The notes: generated by a model from the sequence alone, not told the origin. 52,911 bases of DNA from an uncultured Collinsella sp. (GCA_902490405.1 CABUDS010000013.1:1-52911); one strand, 5' to 3'. Positions 36,115 through 45,305 are shown, counted from the stretch's first letter. A program made the numbers and translations.

Positions 36115-36522
36115 CTACGACCGTGCGCCCTCGAGGAAGAAGCGACGGCTGAAGTAGTTGTACCAGGTGACGAGGAACGTGGCGATGGCCTTCATGGCCT
36201 GGTAGCCGATGCTCAAAAACGTGACGCCCACAAACATGTATAGGTCGTTGAGGCCCAGGCCGATTACCGACAGGATGGTGAAGATCGTGAACTCGCGCTT
36301 GCGGCTCATGCCCTCGCGGTGGTCGAACACATACTTCATGCTGAGCCAGTAGTTGACCACGACGGACGTGGTAAACGAGACCGTGGTGCTCATCAAAAAG
36401 TCGAGGTGAAACAGCTCGACAAGCGCAATGAGCATACCCCAGTCGATGCCAAAGGAGATAAGACCCACGACAGCGAACTTGAGGAACTGCTTGGTATGAG
36501 GTTGTGCCAGTGCCTTGCGCAC
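36115..36522 (-). CDS. GtrA-like four-helix membrane protein
   Basis: The 135-aa protein begins at GTG 36522. It has four predicted membrane helices (FLKFAVVGLISFGIDWGMLI; LMSTTVSFTTSVVVNYWLS; FTIFTILSVIGLGLNDLYMF; MKAIATFLVTWYNYFSRRFF). The KYVFDHREG loop and the final YNYFSRRFF are typical of the GtrA family, which is thought to move lipid-linked sugars across the membrane for surface glycosylation. A related gene lies upstream at 36741-37136. The order suggests a pair of small flippase-like proteins. Confidence 0.88.
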   Translation of the reverse strand: MRKALAQPHTKQFLKFAVVGLISFGIDWGMLIALVELFHLDFLMSTTVSFTTSVVVNYWLSMKYVFDHREGMSRKREFTIFTILSVIGLGLNDLYMFVGVTFLSIGYQAMKAIATFLVTWYNYFSRRFFLEGARS

Positions 36523-36674
36523 GTAATCACATCCAATGCGTTGATGAATCGAGCAGAGGATACTTTAGAGCTTTTGCAAGGGAAACGTAAGGTCTTTGCC
36601 AAGAACTATACGAACTCGCCAAATTATCAAGTGCTAATCCGCAAACGTTGAAAATTTGCCCGTAAACGAGCAAA

Positions 36675-36716
36675 GCCCACGAACAACACAGCGCTCGACG
36701 CGCGTCATCCGTGGGC
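36675..36716 (-). terminator. Probable terminator after the second GtrA gene
   Basis: GCCCACG (36675-36681) pairs with CGTGGGC (36710-36716); the minus-strand exit is TTTGCTCGTTT. A GCGC/CGCGC stem lies inside the loop. Confidence 0.5.
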
Positions 36717-36740
36717 ATCGTAAAGCTGTAAGGTTGCGAG

Positions 36741-37136
36741 TTACTTGGTCTCGTCGCCTTCCAGGAAGATCTTTCGGGTCACAAAGTTGTAGACCATGAC
36801 AAGCGCGGTGGCGCAGATCTTGGCGATATTGGCCTCGAGTCCCAGGCCGGCGTTGAGTGTCAACACGATACCGTCGTTGAGTGCCAGGCCGATCACGGAC
36901 AGCACGACAAAGATAATGAACTCGCGGCGGCGGCTTATGCCTTCCTTGTGCGCAAACACGTATTTCATGCTTGCGAGGTAGTTAAAGATGAGTGAGATGA
37001 TAAAGCCGCTGGTGTTGGCGATTAGGATGTTAAGGCCCAGACCGTAGTGGAGCAGATTCATAATGCCAAAGTCGATAACCGTGGCAATGACACCGACGAC
37101 GCCAAATTTCATGATCTGCGCAAGGAGCTTTTGCAT
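36741..37136 (-). CDS. GtrA-like four-helix membrane protein
   Basis: The 131-aa product starts at ATG 37136, preceded by AAGGCAGG. It has four membrane helices: FGVVGVIATVIDFGIMNLL; ILIANTSGFIISLIFNYLAS; FIIFVVLSVIGLALNDGIVL; ICATALVMVYNFVTRKIF. KYVFAHKEGISRRREF parallels the KYVFDHREGMSRKREF loop of the neighbouring GtrA protein, so the two are paralogues. Putative role in translocating lipid-linked sugars; the substrate is unknown. Confidence 0.88.
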   Translation of the reverse strand: MQKLLAQIMKFGVVGVIATVIDFGIMNLLHYGLGLNILIANTSGFIISLIFNYLASMKYVFAHKEGISRRREFIIFVVLSVIGLALNDGIVLTLNAGLGLEANIAKICATALVMVYNFVTRKIFLEGDETK

Positions 37137-37214
37137 GGTACCTGCCTTAGGGTGGCGCCGGGACGCCGTGGGGATGACAAACTCAGCAAGTTTAGCCAAT
37201 CCCCGCGGGTGGGG

Positions 37215-39131
37215 CTAGGCGCGCTCCTCGATAGCACCGTTTCTATATGCATCGAGCAGCTGGCGCAGGTCCTGGATCTGGCCGCGGATCTTGGCTCCCG
37301 AATCGGTGTCGCTCACCATGCGGCGACGGTCTGCCTCGTCAAAGCGGTTGGTCTCGCTTTCGATATCGACGTTGCGGGTGAGTGCCTCGGCAACCGTCGT
37401 AAAGGCCCGGTGCGACTTGAGGCGGCAGCCGCGCGAGCTCGAGATGAGCGTATAGCCGGCGATACCCGTCTTGGGATGGTAAGCGCGGCAGAAGCCGCCA
37501 TCGATGACCAGCAGCTTGCCCTCGGCGCGGATGGGCTGCTCGCCCTTGGTGGTTTTAACGGGCGTGTGGCCGTTGATGATGTGACCGGTCGGTGAGCATG
37601 CCATGGGCGCGACGCCAAACTCGCGCATGATGTCGTCGCAGACCGAGGGCGACTTGGTAAGCGAAAAGTACGGGTCCATCGGCTCGACCCAGGTGCTCTT
37701 ATCGGCGATATAGGCGCGCTCAAAGGTACGCACCAGGCGTCCGCTGGCGGGTGAGTTAAAGCCGATCCACAGGTACCACATCCAGTCGAGGGCGTCGCGG
37801 TCGCCCACGCGCCAGGCGCGGCGGGCGATGTGGTCGCAAAAATCGAGATAATCGCGGCCAGCGTGCCAGGTGCCCAGACAGTTCATGCTGCTAAAGGTGC
37901 CGTCTTCGTTGAGCGGTACGCAGCCGTGGAAGAGCAGGTTGCCGTTGGCGACTTTGTACATCGAGCCGTGGGAATAGAGGAAATCGATATGGCGATGCAG
38001 GTGATCGGCGGTGACAAACTCGGACACGAGCTTGTCGATGATGTGCTGCTCCTGAGACGTGAGCGTATAGGGGTCCGCCGGGTCGACGGTGGGGAAGTCG
38101 TTGGTCGTGAGCGGCCACACGCTGCCGTCGGCGAGCGTGACCGTGCCGGTGTCGTGATCGATCTTGTCGAGTAACAGGCGGTCGGTCATGTCGAACTCGG
38201 GATGGCGCTGGATAATCTGGCCCTCGAGCTTAAAGAGCAGCACGTTGATGGCCTTGATCAGCGGGGTGATGGACTCACCGGCGGTGTAGGTGGCATCAGC
38301 AAAGGCGACAAGTTCACGCAGCGAGATGCCGTAGTCGTTCTCGAGGATCTCGTAGTTGTCGTAGCGTAGGTTGTTGCGCAGCACCGTGGCGATGCAGGCA
38401 GGTTCACCGGCCGCAGCGCCCATCCACAGCAGGTCGTGGTTGCCCCACTGGATGTCGAGTGAGTGGTAGGTGAGCAGGCGGTCCATAATCTTGGCCGCGC
38501 CGCCACCGCGGTCGAAGATATCGCCCACCAGGTGCAGGTGGTCGACGGCCAGGCGCTTGATGAGCGAGGCAAGCGACTCGATAAAGTCGTCGGCGCTTGC
38601 GGTCTCTAGGATGGACTCCACGATGCGCTCGTGATAGCGCACGCGATAGTTGTTCTCGTCCGGGTGCGTGTGTAACAACTCGTCGATGATATAGGCGTAA
38701 TCGCGCGGGATGGCCTTACGCACCTTGGAGCGCGTGTAGCGGCTTGAAAGCGAACGAGCGACCATGATGAGCTGGTCAAGCATCGTCTTGTACCAGGTGG
38801 GTGAGTCCTCGCGCTGGCTGCGGACCAGCTCGATCTTCTCGCGCGGGTAGTAGATAAGCGTGCACAGCTCGCCCTTCTCGTCAAAGGAGAGCGTTTCGCC
38901 AAAGATTTCGTCGATATGCTCGCGCACAACGCCCGAGCAGTTGTTGAGGATGTGCATAAAGGCTTCGTACTCGCCATGCACGTCGCTCATAAAATGTTCG
39001 GTGCCTTTGGGCAGGTTGAGAATGGCCGAGAGATTGATAATCTCGGTAAACGCGGATTGCTCGGTGGGAAATTGTCTCGACAGCAGACGCAGATACTTGA
39101 AGTCTTGCGGATTGCGATCGAATGCGACCAT
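37215..39131 (-). CDS. fbp: Fructose-1,6-bisphosphatase class III
   Basis: It hydrolyses fructose-1,6-bisphosphate in gluconeogenesis. The product has 638 aa, the size of the Firmicutes-type FBPase family. Its metallophosphatase motifs include HFMSDVHGEYEAFMHIL near residue 45, LHLVGDIFDRGGGA, WGNHDLLWMGAAAG and ININGHTPVK-like HIINGHTPVK. The start ATG 39131 is supported by GGAAGG; the frame to 39176 lacks a site. It shares no obvious operon with its neighbours; the gene to its right, degV, is divergent. Confidence 0.95.
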   Translation of the reverse strand: MVAFDRNPQDFKYLRLLSRQFPTEQSAFTEIINLSAILNLPKGTEHFMSDVHGEYEAFMHILNNCSGVVREHIDEIFGETLSFDEKGELCTLIYYPREKIELVRSQREDSPTWYKTMLDQLIMVARSLSSRYTRSKVRKAIPRDYAYIIDELLHTHPDENNYRVRYHERIVESILETASADDFIESLASLIKRLAVDHLHLVGDIFDRGGGAAKIMDRLLTYHSLDIQWGNHDLLWMGAAAGEPACIATVLRNNLRYDNYEILENDYGISLRELVAFADATYTAGESITPLIKAINVLLFKLEGQIIQRHPEFDMTDRLLLDKIDHDTGTVTLADGSVWPLTTNDFPTVDPADPYTLTSQEQHIIDKLVSEFVTADHLHRHIDFLYSHGSMYKVANGNLLFHGCVPLNEDGTFSSMNCLGTWHAGRDYLDFCDHIARRAWRVGDRDALDWMWYLWIGFNSPASGRLVRTFERAYIADKSTWVEPMDPYFSLTKSPSVCDDIMREFGVAPMACSPTGHIINGHTPVKTTKGEQPIRAEGKLLVIDGGFCRAYHPKTGIAGYTLISSSRGCRLKSHRAFTTVAEALTRNVDIESETNRFDEADRRRMVSDTDSGAKIRGQIQDLRQLLDAYRNGAIEERA

Positions 39132-39451
39132 GAAACACCTTCCGATGGAGCTGGTAAAACTGATAAACAGCGTCAAACGTTTATCAGTATGCGCCGCTTT
39201 TGTTTCGATTGGGGATGGGCGGCCGAATTGTTAGCCGAACGGTTTGGTAAATCGATTTAGTTGAGGTAGATATGGCGGTTGAGTGGAGACGACAGAGGGT
39301 GTTTTCTCAGATATTCATGCGTGGGGTCGGTGGAGACGATGGTGGTAAAGATGTTCGCTATTATTGCTTCGATTTGGTAAATAGTGGACATATGTACCGT
39401 ATGTAGGCTCACTGTGCAATAATTTGCGCAGCAATGAGTAAGGAGCCTCAT
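39132..39451. other. 320-base intergenic region between fbp and degV
   Basis: Nothing convincing is visible. Two copies of GTGGAGACGA occur at 39283 and 39331. On the minus strand a 44-codon frame (ATG near 39391, ending at 39257, containing IVSTDPTHEYLRKHPLSS) has no ribosome-binding site. The degV start is set at 39452 by AAGGAG six bases upstream. Confidence 0.5.
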
Positions 39452-40342
39452 ATGAGTGATTTTGTCCTGACCTGTGAATCTGCCGCCGACCGAACCCGTG
39501 AGTTCTTTGTGTCGCGCAATATCCCTGTCGTGTGTTTTCATTACGAGATCGACGATGTTGTCTATACGGATGATCTGTATCAGTCGATTACGCCGGACGA
39601 GTTTTTTGCCCAGATATCTGCGGGCGCCATGCCCAAGACGTCTCAGGTGAGCGTGGGTGAGTACGAGGAGTTTTGGGAGCCGTTTGTTGCCGAGGGTAAA
39701 GACGTGCTGCACCTGACGTTGTCGTCGGGTATTTCGGGCACGTATGGATCGGCCTGCGTTGCGGCACAGATGCTCGCGGATCGCTATCCCCAGGGCGGCA
39801 AGGTTCGCGTCATCGATTCGCTGGCGGCGTCTTCGGGCTTTGGCCTGCTGGCGGAATGTGCCGCCGACGTTCGCGATAGCGGCGCTTCGCTCGACGAGAC
39901 GGCCGCCTGGATCGAGGAGCACAAACTCAACCTGCACCACTGGTTCTTCTCGACCGATCTGTCGAGCTACCTGCGCGGCGGTCGCATTTCGGCTGCGAGC
40001 GCAATCATCGGCACGGCGCTTAAGATTTGCCCACTTATGACGGTCGATTGCGAAGGTAAGCTGTCGCCACGTGAGAAGATTCGCACTAAGAAGCGCGCGA
40101 TTTCCGAGATGGCTAAGACCATGATGGCACACGTGCAGGACGGTGCGGATTATTCGGGTAAGTGCATCATGTCGCACTCGGCGTGCCGCGAGGATGCCGA
40201 GGCAGTTGCGGCGCTGATTGAGGAACAGGTTCCGCAGCTTAAAGGCAAGATTGAGATTAATAACATCGGTACTCTGATTGGCTCGCATACCGGACCTGGT
40301 ACGGTGGCGCTCTTCTTTATGGGCGACAAGCGCGTGGATTAA
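39452..40342 (+). CDS. DegV family fatty-acid-binding protein
   Basis: DegV (FakB-like) proteins bind fatty acids and present them to a kinase for phospholipid synthesis. The 296-aa product has ESAAD near the N-terminus, the STSQVS-like KTSQVSVGEYEEFWE block (about 65-80), the LTLSSGISGTYGSACVAA ligand motif (about 90-107), and the DSLAAS loop. RGGRISAASAIIGTALKICPLM is also typical. No kinase gene is adjacent. Start ATG 39452; the upstream ATG at 39434 overlaps the ribosome-binding site. Confidence 0.9.
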   Translation: MSDFVLTCESAADRTREFFVSRNIPVVCFHYEIDDVVYTDDLYQSITPDEFFAQISAGAMPKTSQVSVGEYEEFWEPFVAEGKDVLHLTLSSGISGTYGSACVAAQMLADRYPQGGKVRVIDSLAASSGFGLLAECAADVRDSGASLDETAAWIEEHKLNLHHWFFSTDLSSYLRGGRISAASAIIGTALKICPLMTVDCEGKLSPREKIRTKKRAISEMAKTMMAHVQDGADYSGKCIMSHSACREDAEAVAALIEEQVPQLKGKIEINNIGTLIGSHTGPGTVALFFMGDKRVD

Positions 40343-40383
40343 TTTGCCCCATCACATCGCCGCATGATTGCTCAAACGAAAAC

Positions 40384-40411
40384 GGCCCGCCTCACGTTTG
40401 TGGGGCGGGCC
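40384..40411 (-). terminator. Hairpin terminator after the TIM-barrel gene
   Basis: GGCCCGCCTCA pairs with TGGGGCGGGCC (one wobble). On the minus strand the exit is GTTTTCG. It may also serve degV on the plus strand. Confidence 0.75.
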
Positions 40412-40422
40412 AAGATGTTTTG

Positions 40423-41514
40423 CTAGCGTTTCTTTCCGCGGAAGAAGAAGCCGTGCAGCGAGGGCTTGAGTCCACGGTTGGCGCGACGCTCCTCGATATG
40501 ATCGTGGATCGAAGCAACGCGCTCGATGACTTCGTCGGGAATCGGCACGTCGGGATTCATGTTCTCGACCTGACTGACCTCGGCGGCGGCAACCTGGTCG
40601 ATAATGGGTACATCGTCGTGCGAGATGACGGGCGTGGCGTCTTCCTTCATCTTGCGGTAGCGCTGCATCATGTCGGTCTGCAGCTGCTGGGCCGAAGGCG
40701 GCGTCCAAATGATGGCGTTGGCACCGGCGGCGATGGTTTCACGAATGCTCTCGGGCGTCTTGCCGCCCGGTGCGATGAGCGGCAGGTTGGGATAGTGCTC
40801 GCGCAGCTCGCGCAGGACCTGTGGCGTGTTCTTGCCGGCCGCGATGTTAAGAATCTTGGCGCCCGCGCGCACCTTTGCGTGAGCATCGTCGTCGCAACGT
40901 ACGACCGTGGCGATGACGGGGATGTCGGCGATGTTGGTGATGTGCTCGACCATCTCGGCGGTGGCGGGGGAGTTGACCACACAGCCCGCCGCGCCCTGCA
41001 TCTCGGAGACGGCTGCCATCTGAACGGAGCGCTTGCCGGTGGTGGTGCCACCGCCCACGCCTACGAAGACCGGGCACTCGGCGACGGTCAGCAGCGCCTG
41101 CGTAATGGCCGGCTGCGGCGTGAAGGGGTAAACGGCAAAGACGGCATCGGCATTGGAGTTGCGGATGACCGCGACGTCGGTGGTGTAGATGAGCGATTTG
41201 ATACGACGGCCGAAGAGCGTGAAGCCGCTGGCCTCCTCAATCTCGTCAGGCATGCGAAGGGCCGCCTTGCGCAGGCGCCCGTCGATGGGCAGCGGCTCCA
41301 TGGGAAGCAGTCCGTTGGGGGTCACGGCTACCTGGGGTTCGGTGAACTCGTCTGCGAGCTCGACCTCGGAGAAATCGACCGAGGCGACAATGTCCTCGTG
41401 AACCTCGGCGGGCACATCGATGGGGGCTTGGTCGTTTGCCGCGGCAGGCGTGTCGAAGGAGCTGGTGCCGACGAAGGCGTCGACGCGCTCATTTAGATCG
41501 TTGAGGGTATCCAT
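40423..41514 (-). CDS. TIM-barrel protein of unknown function
   Basis: The 363-aa protein has a disordered acidic N-terminal stretch (about 1-75) and a C-terminal Arg/Lys-rich tail (FFFRGKKR). The middle is an alternating beta/alpha pattern: VGVGGGTTTGKRSVQMAA, AGCVVNSPAT, IPVIATVV, AGAKILNIAAGKNTP, LPLIAPGGKTPESI, AGANAIIWTPP. The last motifs resemble the phosphate-binding loops of (beta/alpha)8 barrels such as the KDPG-aldolase/ThiG group. No catalytic residue can be assigned. No known gene name fits, and there is no neighbour from a recognisable pathway. Confidence 0.65.
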   Translation of the reverse strand: MDTLNDLNERVDAFVGTSSFDTPAAANDQAPIDVPAEVHEDIVASVDFSEVELADEFTEPQVAVTPNGLLPMEPLPIDGRLRKAALRMPDEIEEASGFTLFGRRIKSLIYTTDVAVIRNSNADAVFAVYPFTPQPAITQALLTVAECPVFVGVGGGTTTGKRSVQMAAVSEMQGAAGCVVNSPATAEMVEHITNIADIPVIATVVRCDDDAHAKVRAGAKILNIAAGKNTPQVLRELREHYPNLPLIAPGGKTPESIRETIAAGANAIIWTPPSAQQLQTDMMQRYRKMKEDATPVISHDDVPIIDQVAAAEVSQVENMNPDVPIPDEVIERVASIHDHIEERRANRGLKPSLHGFFFRGKKR

Positions 41515-41704
41515 GGAGGCTCGATTCTATGTGATGACGGCCGGCAGGGTGCCGGCAGCGTTGTGCTTGCTAAATCGTTTGATGAGTTGATTTTTCCCCG
41601 CCGCGTCCTCCGTTAGACCGAAGGGCGGCGAACGTGAAGGAGCTGTGGTGGCGGGGATCGAGGTGCTATCTTGAAAGTCCCGTTTAAAAGAGAGGTGACG
41701 CGGT

Positions 41705-41875
41705 ATGGAATTTTCGGCAATGTTGGGCTCGATTGGCCTATGCGTGGGCGCAATCGTTGCCGCCGCGGTCATCTACTTTGTGGTCACGGCCATTAAGGGC
41801 AAAAGGGCCGAACGCAAGGAGCGCGCGATGCTTAAACAGCATCGCGACCAGCAGGACAAACGCGCACGGAGATAG
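41705..41875 (+). CDS. 56-aa single-span membrane protein
   Basis: MEFSAMLGSIGLCVGAIVAA begins the product, whose membrane helix runs from about residue 7 to 29, followed by a strongly basic cytoplasmic tail (GKRAERKERAM, QDKRARR). GAGGTG lies eight bases before the ATG. Such short membrane proteins are hard to assign. It is convergent with the RNA methyltransferase gene. Confidence 0.65.
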   Translation: MEFSAMLGSIGLCVGAIVAAAVIYFVVTAIKGKRAERKERAMLKQHRDQQDKRARR

Positions 41876-41899
41876 CTTGTTGAGTTTTGGATCCGTACG

Positions 41900-43003
41900 C
41901 TAGCTGCGTTTTCGGATCAGGGCAATGTAGAAGCCCTCAAATTCGCGGCTGGGCGGAATGGTGAGCGTGCCGGGCAGGCCGTTGGCGATGGCCGATACCT
42001 GACCCGCGGCAATGGCCTCGGTCAGGGCGTTGGACTCGATGCGCGGCTTCTCGCCAGCTTCCTGGGCGCGGCGTGCCTCACTTTCGCTTGGCGTGCCGTC
42101 GAGGGGGATGAGCTCGCAGTCCATATGCTTGTCGAGGGCCTCTTGCAGGGCGTCCTCGTTTTCCTGCGGCAAGATCGAACAAGTCGAATAGACGAGCGTG
42201 CCGCCCGGTTTGAGGGCTCCCATGGCGCGGTCCAGAAGTGCTCGCTGCGAGCGGGCGCACTTGCTCAGCAACTGCTCGGTGAGGCCGCGCAGGCTCTTCT
42301 CGTTGCCGCTGACGACGGTGCCCGTGCCGGTGCAGGGAGCGTCGAGCAGGATACGGTCAAAGCGGAAGAACTCGTCGAGCTCGCGTGCGTCGATGCGCAT
42401 GACGGGCACGTTTTTTGCGCCTTGGCGGTGGAGGTTGGCTTCGAGCTTCTCGGCGCGGGGAATGCTCATCTCGCAGGCGGTAAGGTGCGCCTGCCCCTGC
42501 GTGAGGGCGGCGATCTGCGTCGTCTTGCCGCCGGGGGCCGCGCACATGTCCAGGATGTCCTCGCCGGCCTGGGCGCCCAAGACCAACGGCGGCATCATGG
42601 ACGACAGACTTTGCAAGTAGATCTTGCCGTCGCGGTAGATGTCGAGGTCCCACAGGTCGGAAACCTGGGCGTCGGGCAGGATGAAGGCATCTGGGTACCA
42701 AGCGACGGTTTGGTGGGCGATGCCGGCTGCGTCGAGCGCGGCGGCGATGTCCTCGGCGGTCGCCTTGAGCGTGTTGGTGCGCAGCGTGACCGGGCGTGTG
42801 GCCGCGGCGCCGAAGCCCCCGATCATGAGCTCGGCATCGGCAGGCGTATAGGCGCCGGCAACCGTGTCGACCATAAAGCGCGGCAGGTCGGCAGCGCAGG
42901 GGAGGGCGGCAAGCTGGTCGGAAAGCTCGGTGGCGGCAAACTGCCTGAGCTTGAGCTCGGCCTTGACCTGCTTTTTCTGCTTACGACGACGCGGCTTGGA
43001 CAT
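41900..43003 (-). CDS. RsmB/NOP2-type RNA m5C methyltransferase
   Basis: It transfers methyl groups from SAM to cytosine C5 in rRNA or tRNA. The 367-aa product has the SAM loop LDMCAAPGGKTTQIAAL (near residue 150), DAPCTGTG and the catalytic cysteine block VYSTCSILPQENE. The N-terminus is Lys/Arg-rich (MSKPRRRKQKKQVK), typical of a nucleic-acid-contacting start. It lacks the N-terminal NusB-like domain of RsmB, so RsmF or a related enzyme is more likely. metG lies upstream, with a large palindromic repeat between. Confidence 0.9.
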   Translation of the reverse strand: MSKPRRRKQKKQVKAELKLRQFAATELSDQLAALPCAADLPRFMVDTVAGAYTPADAELMIGGFGAAATRPVTLRTNTLKATAEDIAAALDAAGIAHQTVAWYPDAFILPDAQVSDLWDLDIYRDGKIYLQSLSSMMPPLVLGAQAGEDILDMCAAPGGKTTQIAALTQGQAHLTACEMSIPRAEKLEANLHRQGAKNVPVMRIDARELDEFFRFDRILLDAPCTGTGTVVSGNEKSLRGLTEQLLSKCARSQRALLDRAMGALKPGGTLVYSTCSILPQENEDALQEALDKHMDCELIPLDGTPSESEARRAQEAGEKPRIESNALTEAIAAGQVSAIANGLPGTLTIPPSREFEGFYIALIRKRS

Positions 43004-43022
43004 CCGTCTTTCCTTCCACCTA

Positions 43023-43142
43023 AATGATTATTCTGGGACGGGGATTAAAAAATCATTTAATGATCCCCGTCCCAAAAAGACTACTTTGCGTCGCCCGGGA
43101 ATGATTTTTTAATCCCCGTCCCAGAATAATCATTCCCGGGCG
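43023..43142. repeat. Nested palindromic repeat between metG and the methyltransferase
   Basis: A perfect 35-bp inverted repeat has arms 43023-43057 and 43100-43134, separated by 42 bases. Within it, GGGACGGGGAT (43035-43045) also pairs with ATCCCCGTCCC (43063-43073). Overlapping its right half, CGCCCGGGAATGATT (43092-43106) pairs with AATCATTCCCGGGCG (43128-43142). These pairings are mutually exclusive: either two tandem hairpins or one long one. It lies between the stop of metG and the start of the methyltransferase gene, both on the minus strand. Confidence 0.85.
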
Positions 43143-43154
43143 CGTTGCTGTTGC

Positions 43155-45305
43155 CTAGTACTGGCTCTCGTGCTTGCTGAAGAAGTCGAAGCGCGGGGGT
43201 AGCGGCTTCACGCGGTGCTCGCCGGGCTTCTCGCCCAGGCTCTCCACAAACTCATCCGTGGAGGCGAAGATGTTATCCCAGCTAAAGAAGGCGACCGGGT
43301 CAACGTCGAAGTACTCGCAGATGAGCTCGCAGCCGGCAGGGACGATGCCGTGCATGAGCACGGTCGCCACGCGCAGCTCGGTAAAGGCGTCGACGAGGGC
43401 CTGCGTCATTGCGGCGTTTGCCGGCTCGCCCTCGAGCTTGTTGGCGGCCTTAGAGGCGTCGCTCCAGCGCTTGTTGGCGGCACGCAGGTAGTCGTCGCAC
43501 ACGGCGAGCGCGCGGTGCGTCTCGAACTTGTACATGGCTTGCTCAAAGGCGAGAGCTGCCTGCTCGGCGGCTTCGACCACGGTGTCAGAAGCGGCACCGG
43601 CGGGGATGCAGCCGTTGCGGTAGGGGCTCTCGTCGCCCTCCTTGATGGCGACGCCGTAGAAGCAGCTGCGGGCCAGGCGGTTGAAGACGCCGGTCAAAAG
43701 GGCGCTCTCCTTAAGGGCCGGATCGATAACGCGCTTGTCGTCGCAGGCACGCACCTCGTTGCCGTCCTTGTCCTTGCCGGTCACACGCGTGTCGTATGCC
43801 TTGGGGCTAAAGCTCACCGGCTTCTCGGATAGGCCGAGCGACAGCCAGTGCGCGCGCATCTGCTCGCAGGTGTAGTGGTTGAGCAGGTCGTCTGCCGGCG
43901 GGGGAGGGGTCTGCGAGGACGAGCTCGCCTTTTTGCCCATGTAGAGCAGGTGATAGCAGGCGCTGACGGTGCTCTGCGTAAGGTCCCAACCCAGGGCCTC
44001 CCACATGGCGGTTTGCGCGATGCAGTAGAAATAGATGTTGTCCTGACCGATGAACTGGTAGATCTGCGCGTCGTCCGAGCACCACCAGTCGCGCCAGTCG
44101 AGCGAGCTGTGCTGGTAGGTGGGCGCGGGGACCTGCGTGGAATCGGCGGCGGGCTCGCCCATGAGGGCGGCATCCTGGGCGGCGACGCCCTCGGTCACGC
44201 CGGCGGCCTTGGCATCGCGTGCGAGCACGGTGCGAGTGTAGCTGATGGGCGCCCACAGGCTCTCGGGCCAGCACCAGCAGGTGACGTCGGTTACGCCGTC
44301 AACCTCGGGCACCGGAACGCCCCAGTCGATGTTGCCGGTGATGCGGAAGGGCACGAGCGCCTTGCCGCTGCGGAAGCGCACGCCGCCGTTGGCGAGCACC
44401 GCGTGGGCGTCGTCGCGCTCCTTCCAGCTGGGGAAGGTGACGGTAAAGCTGCTCTTGTTGCCCTCGGGCTCCAGCACGGTGTGCTCGGGGAGCTGGTCCT
44501 CGACGGCATCGAAGGCCTCGCGGAACTTGTTCTGGATGTAGAGCTGAGCCGGCAGCAGCCACTCCTCCATGGTCTTGGAGACCACGGAGCGAACCTGCGG
44601 GTTCTGGGCGAGCTTGGCGGTATAGGTCTTCATAAAGTCGAGGTAGGCCGGCAGATCAAAGTAGAGATTGTCGACCGGGCGCAGCTCGGGCACCTCGCCG
44701 GTGAGCTGGCTCTTGGGCGCGATGAGCTCCTCGGGCTCAAACTGGTGGCCCAGATCGCACTCGTCGGCATAAGCCTTCTCGGACTTGCAGCCCTGGATGG
44801 GGCAGCGGCCGATGACCTGGCGGCCGTTGAGGAACGTGCCGGCCTTGGCATCGTAGAACTGCAGCGTGGAGCGCTTGGAGATGGTGCCCTGCTCGTGCAG
44901 ACGCTCGATAATCTCCGCGGTCACCTCGTTGTGAATCTGCGCAGCCGGCTCAAGGCCCGAGCCGCCGTAGATATCGCAGCTGATGTTGTAGTTGTTGAGG
45001 GTCGCGGCCTGGCGGGAGTGATTGGACTCGACATACTCGCCGATGGACTTGTCGTAGCCCTCGTTCTCCTTGAGTTTGCGGTAGCTCTCCATGATGGGCG
45101 AACCGTAGCAGTCGGTGCCCGAGGTGAAGATGACGTTTTCGCGGCCCAGGCGGTCACGCAGGAAGCGGGCGAAGAAGTCGGCCGGGACAAAGACGCCGCC
45201 AACGTGGCCAAAGTGAAGGCCCTTGTTGCCGTAGGGCTCGCCGGCGGTAACGATGGCGCGGCGAGGCCAGCTGGGACGGTCGTTCATGGAGTATTTGGAT
45301 GCCAT
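43155..45305 (-). CDS. metG: Methionine--tRNA ligase (divergent KMSKS loop)
   Basis: It charges tRNA with methionine. The 716-aa protein starts at ATG 45305 after AAGGAG. The Rossmann signature is LHFGH (31-34, in EPYGNKGLHFGHVGG) and WCWPESLWAPISYT marks the MetRS core. A Cys-rich zinc knuckle (CPIQGCK, DECDLGH) is present at about residue 180. The expected KMSKS loop reads MGKKASSSSQTPPPP, so the usual lysines and spacing are changed. The C-terminal anticodon-binding helices are recognisable. Whether it is the sole MetRS cannot be seen. Confidence 0.82.
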   Translation of the reverse strand: MASKYSMNDRPSWPRRAIVTAGEPYGNKGLHFGHVGGVFVPADFFARFLRDRLGRENVIFTSGTDCYGSPIMESYRKLKENEGYDKSIGEYVESNHSRQAATLNNYNISCDIYGGSGLEPAAQIHNEVTAEIIERLHEQGTISKRSTLQFYDAKAGTFLNGRQVIGRCPIQGCKSEKAYADECDLGHQFEPEELIAPKSQLTGEVPELRPVDNLYFDLPAYLDFMKTYTAKLAQNPQVRSVVSKTMEEWLLPAQLYIQNKFREAFDAVEDQLPEHTVLEPEGNKSSFTVTFPSWKERDDAHAVLANGGVRFRSGKALVPFRITGNIDWGVPVPEVDGVTDVTCWCWPESLWAPISYTRTVLARDAKAAGVTEGVAAQDAALMGEPAADSTQVPAPTYQHSSLDWRDWWCSDDAQIYQFIGQDNIYFYCIAQTAMWEALGWDLTQSTVSACYHLLYMGKKASSSSQTPPPPADDLLNHYTCEQMRAHWLSLGLSEKPVSFSPKAYDTRVTGKDKDGNEVRACDDKRVIDPALKESALLTGVFNRLARSCFYGVAIKEGDESPYRNGCIPAGAASDTVVEAAEQAALAFEQAMYKFETHRALAVCDDYLRAANKRWSDASKAANKLEGEPANAAMTQALVDAFTELRVATVLMHGIVPAGCELICEYFDVDPVAFFSWDNIFASTDEFVESLGEKPGEHRVKPLPPRFDFFSKHESQY

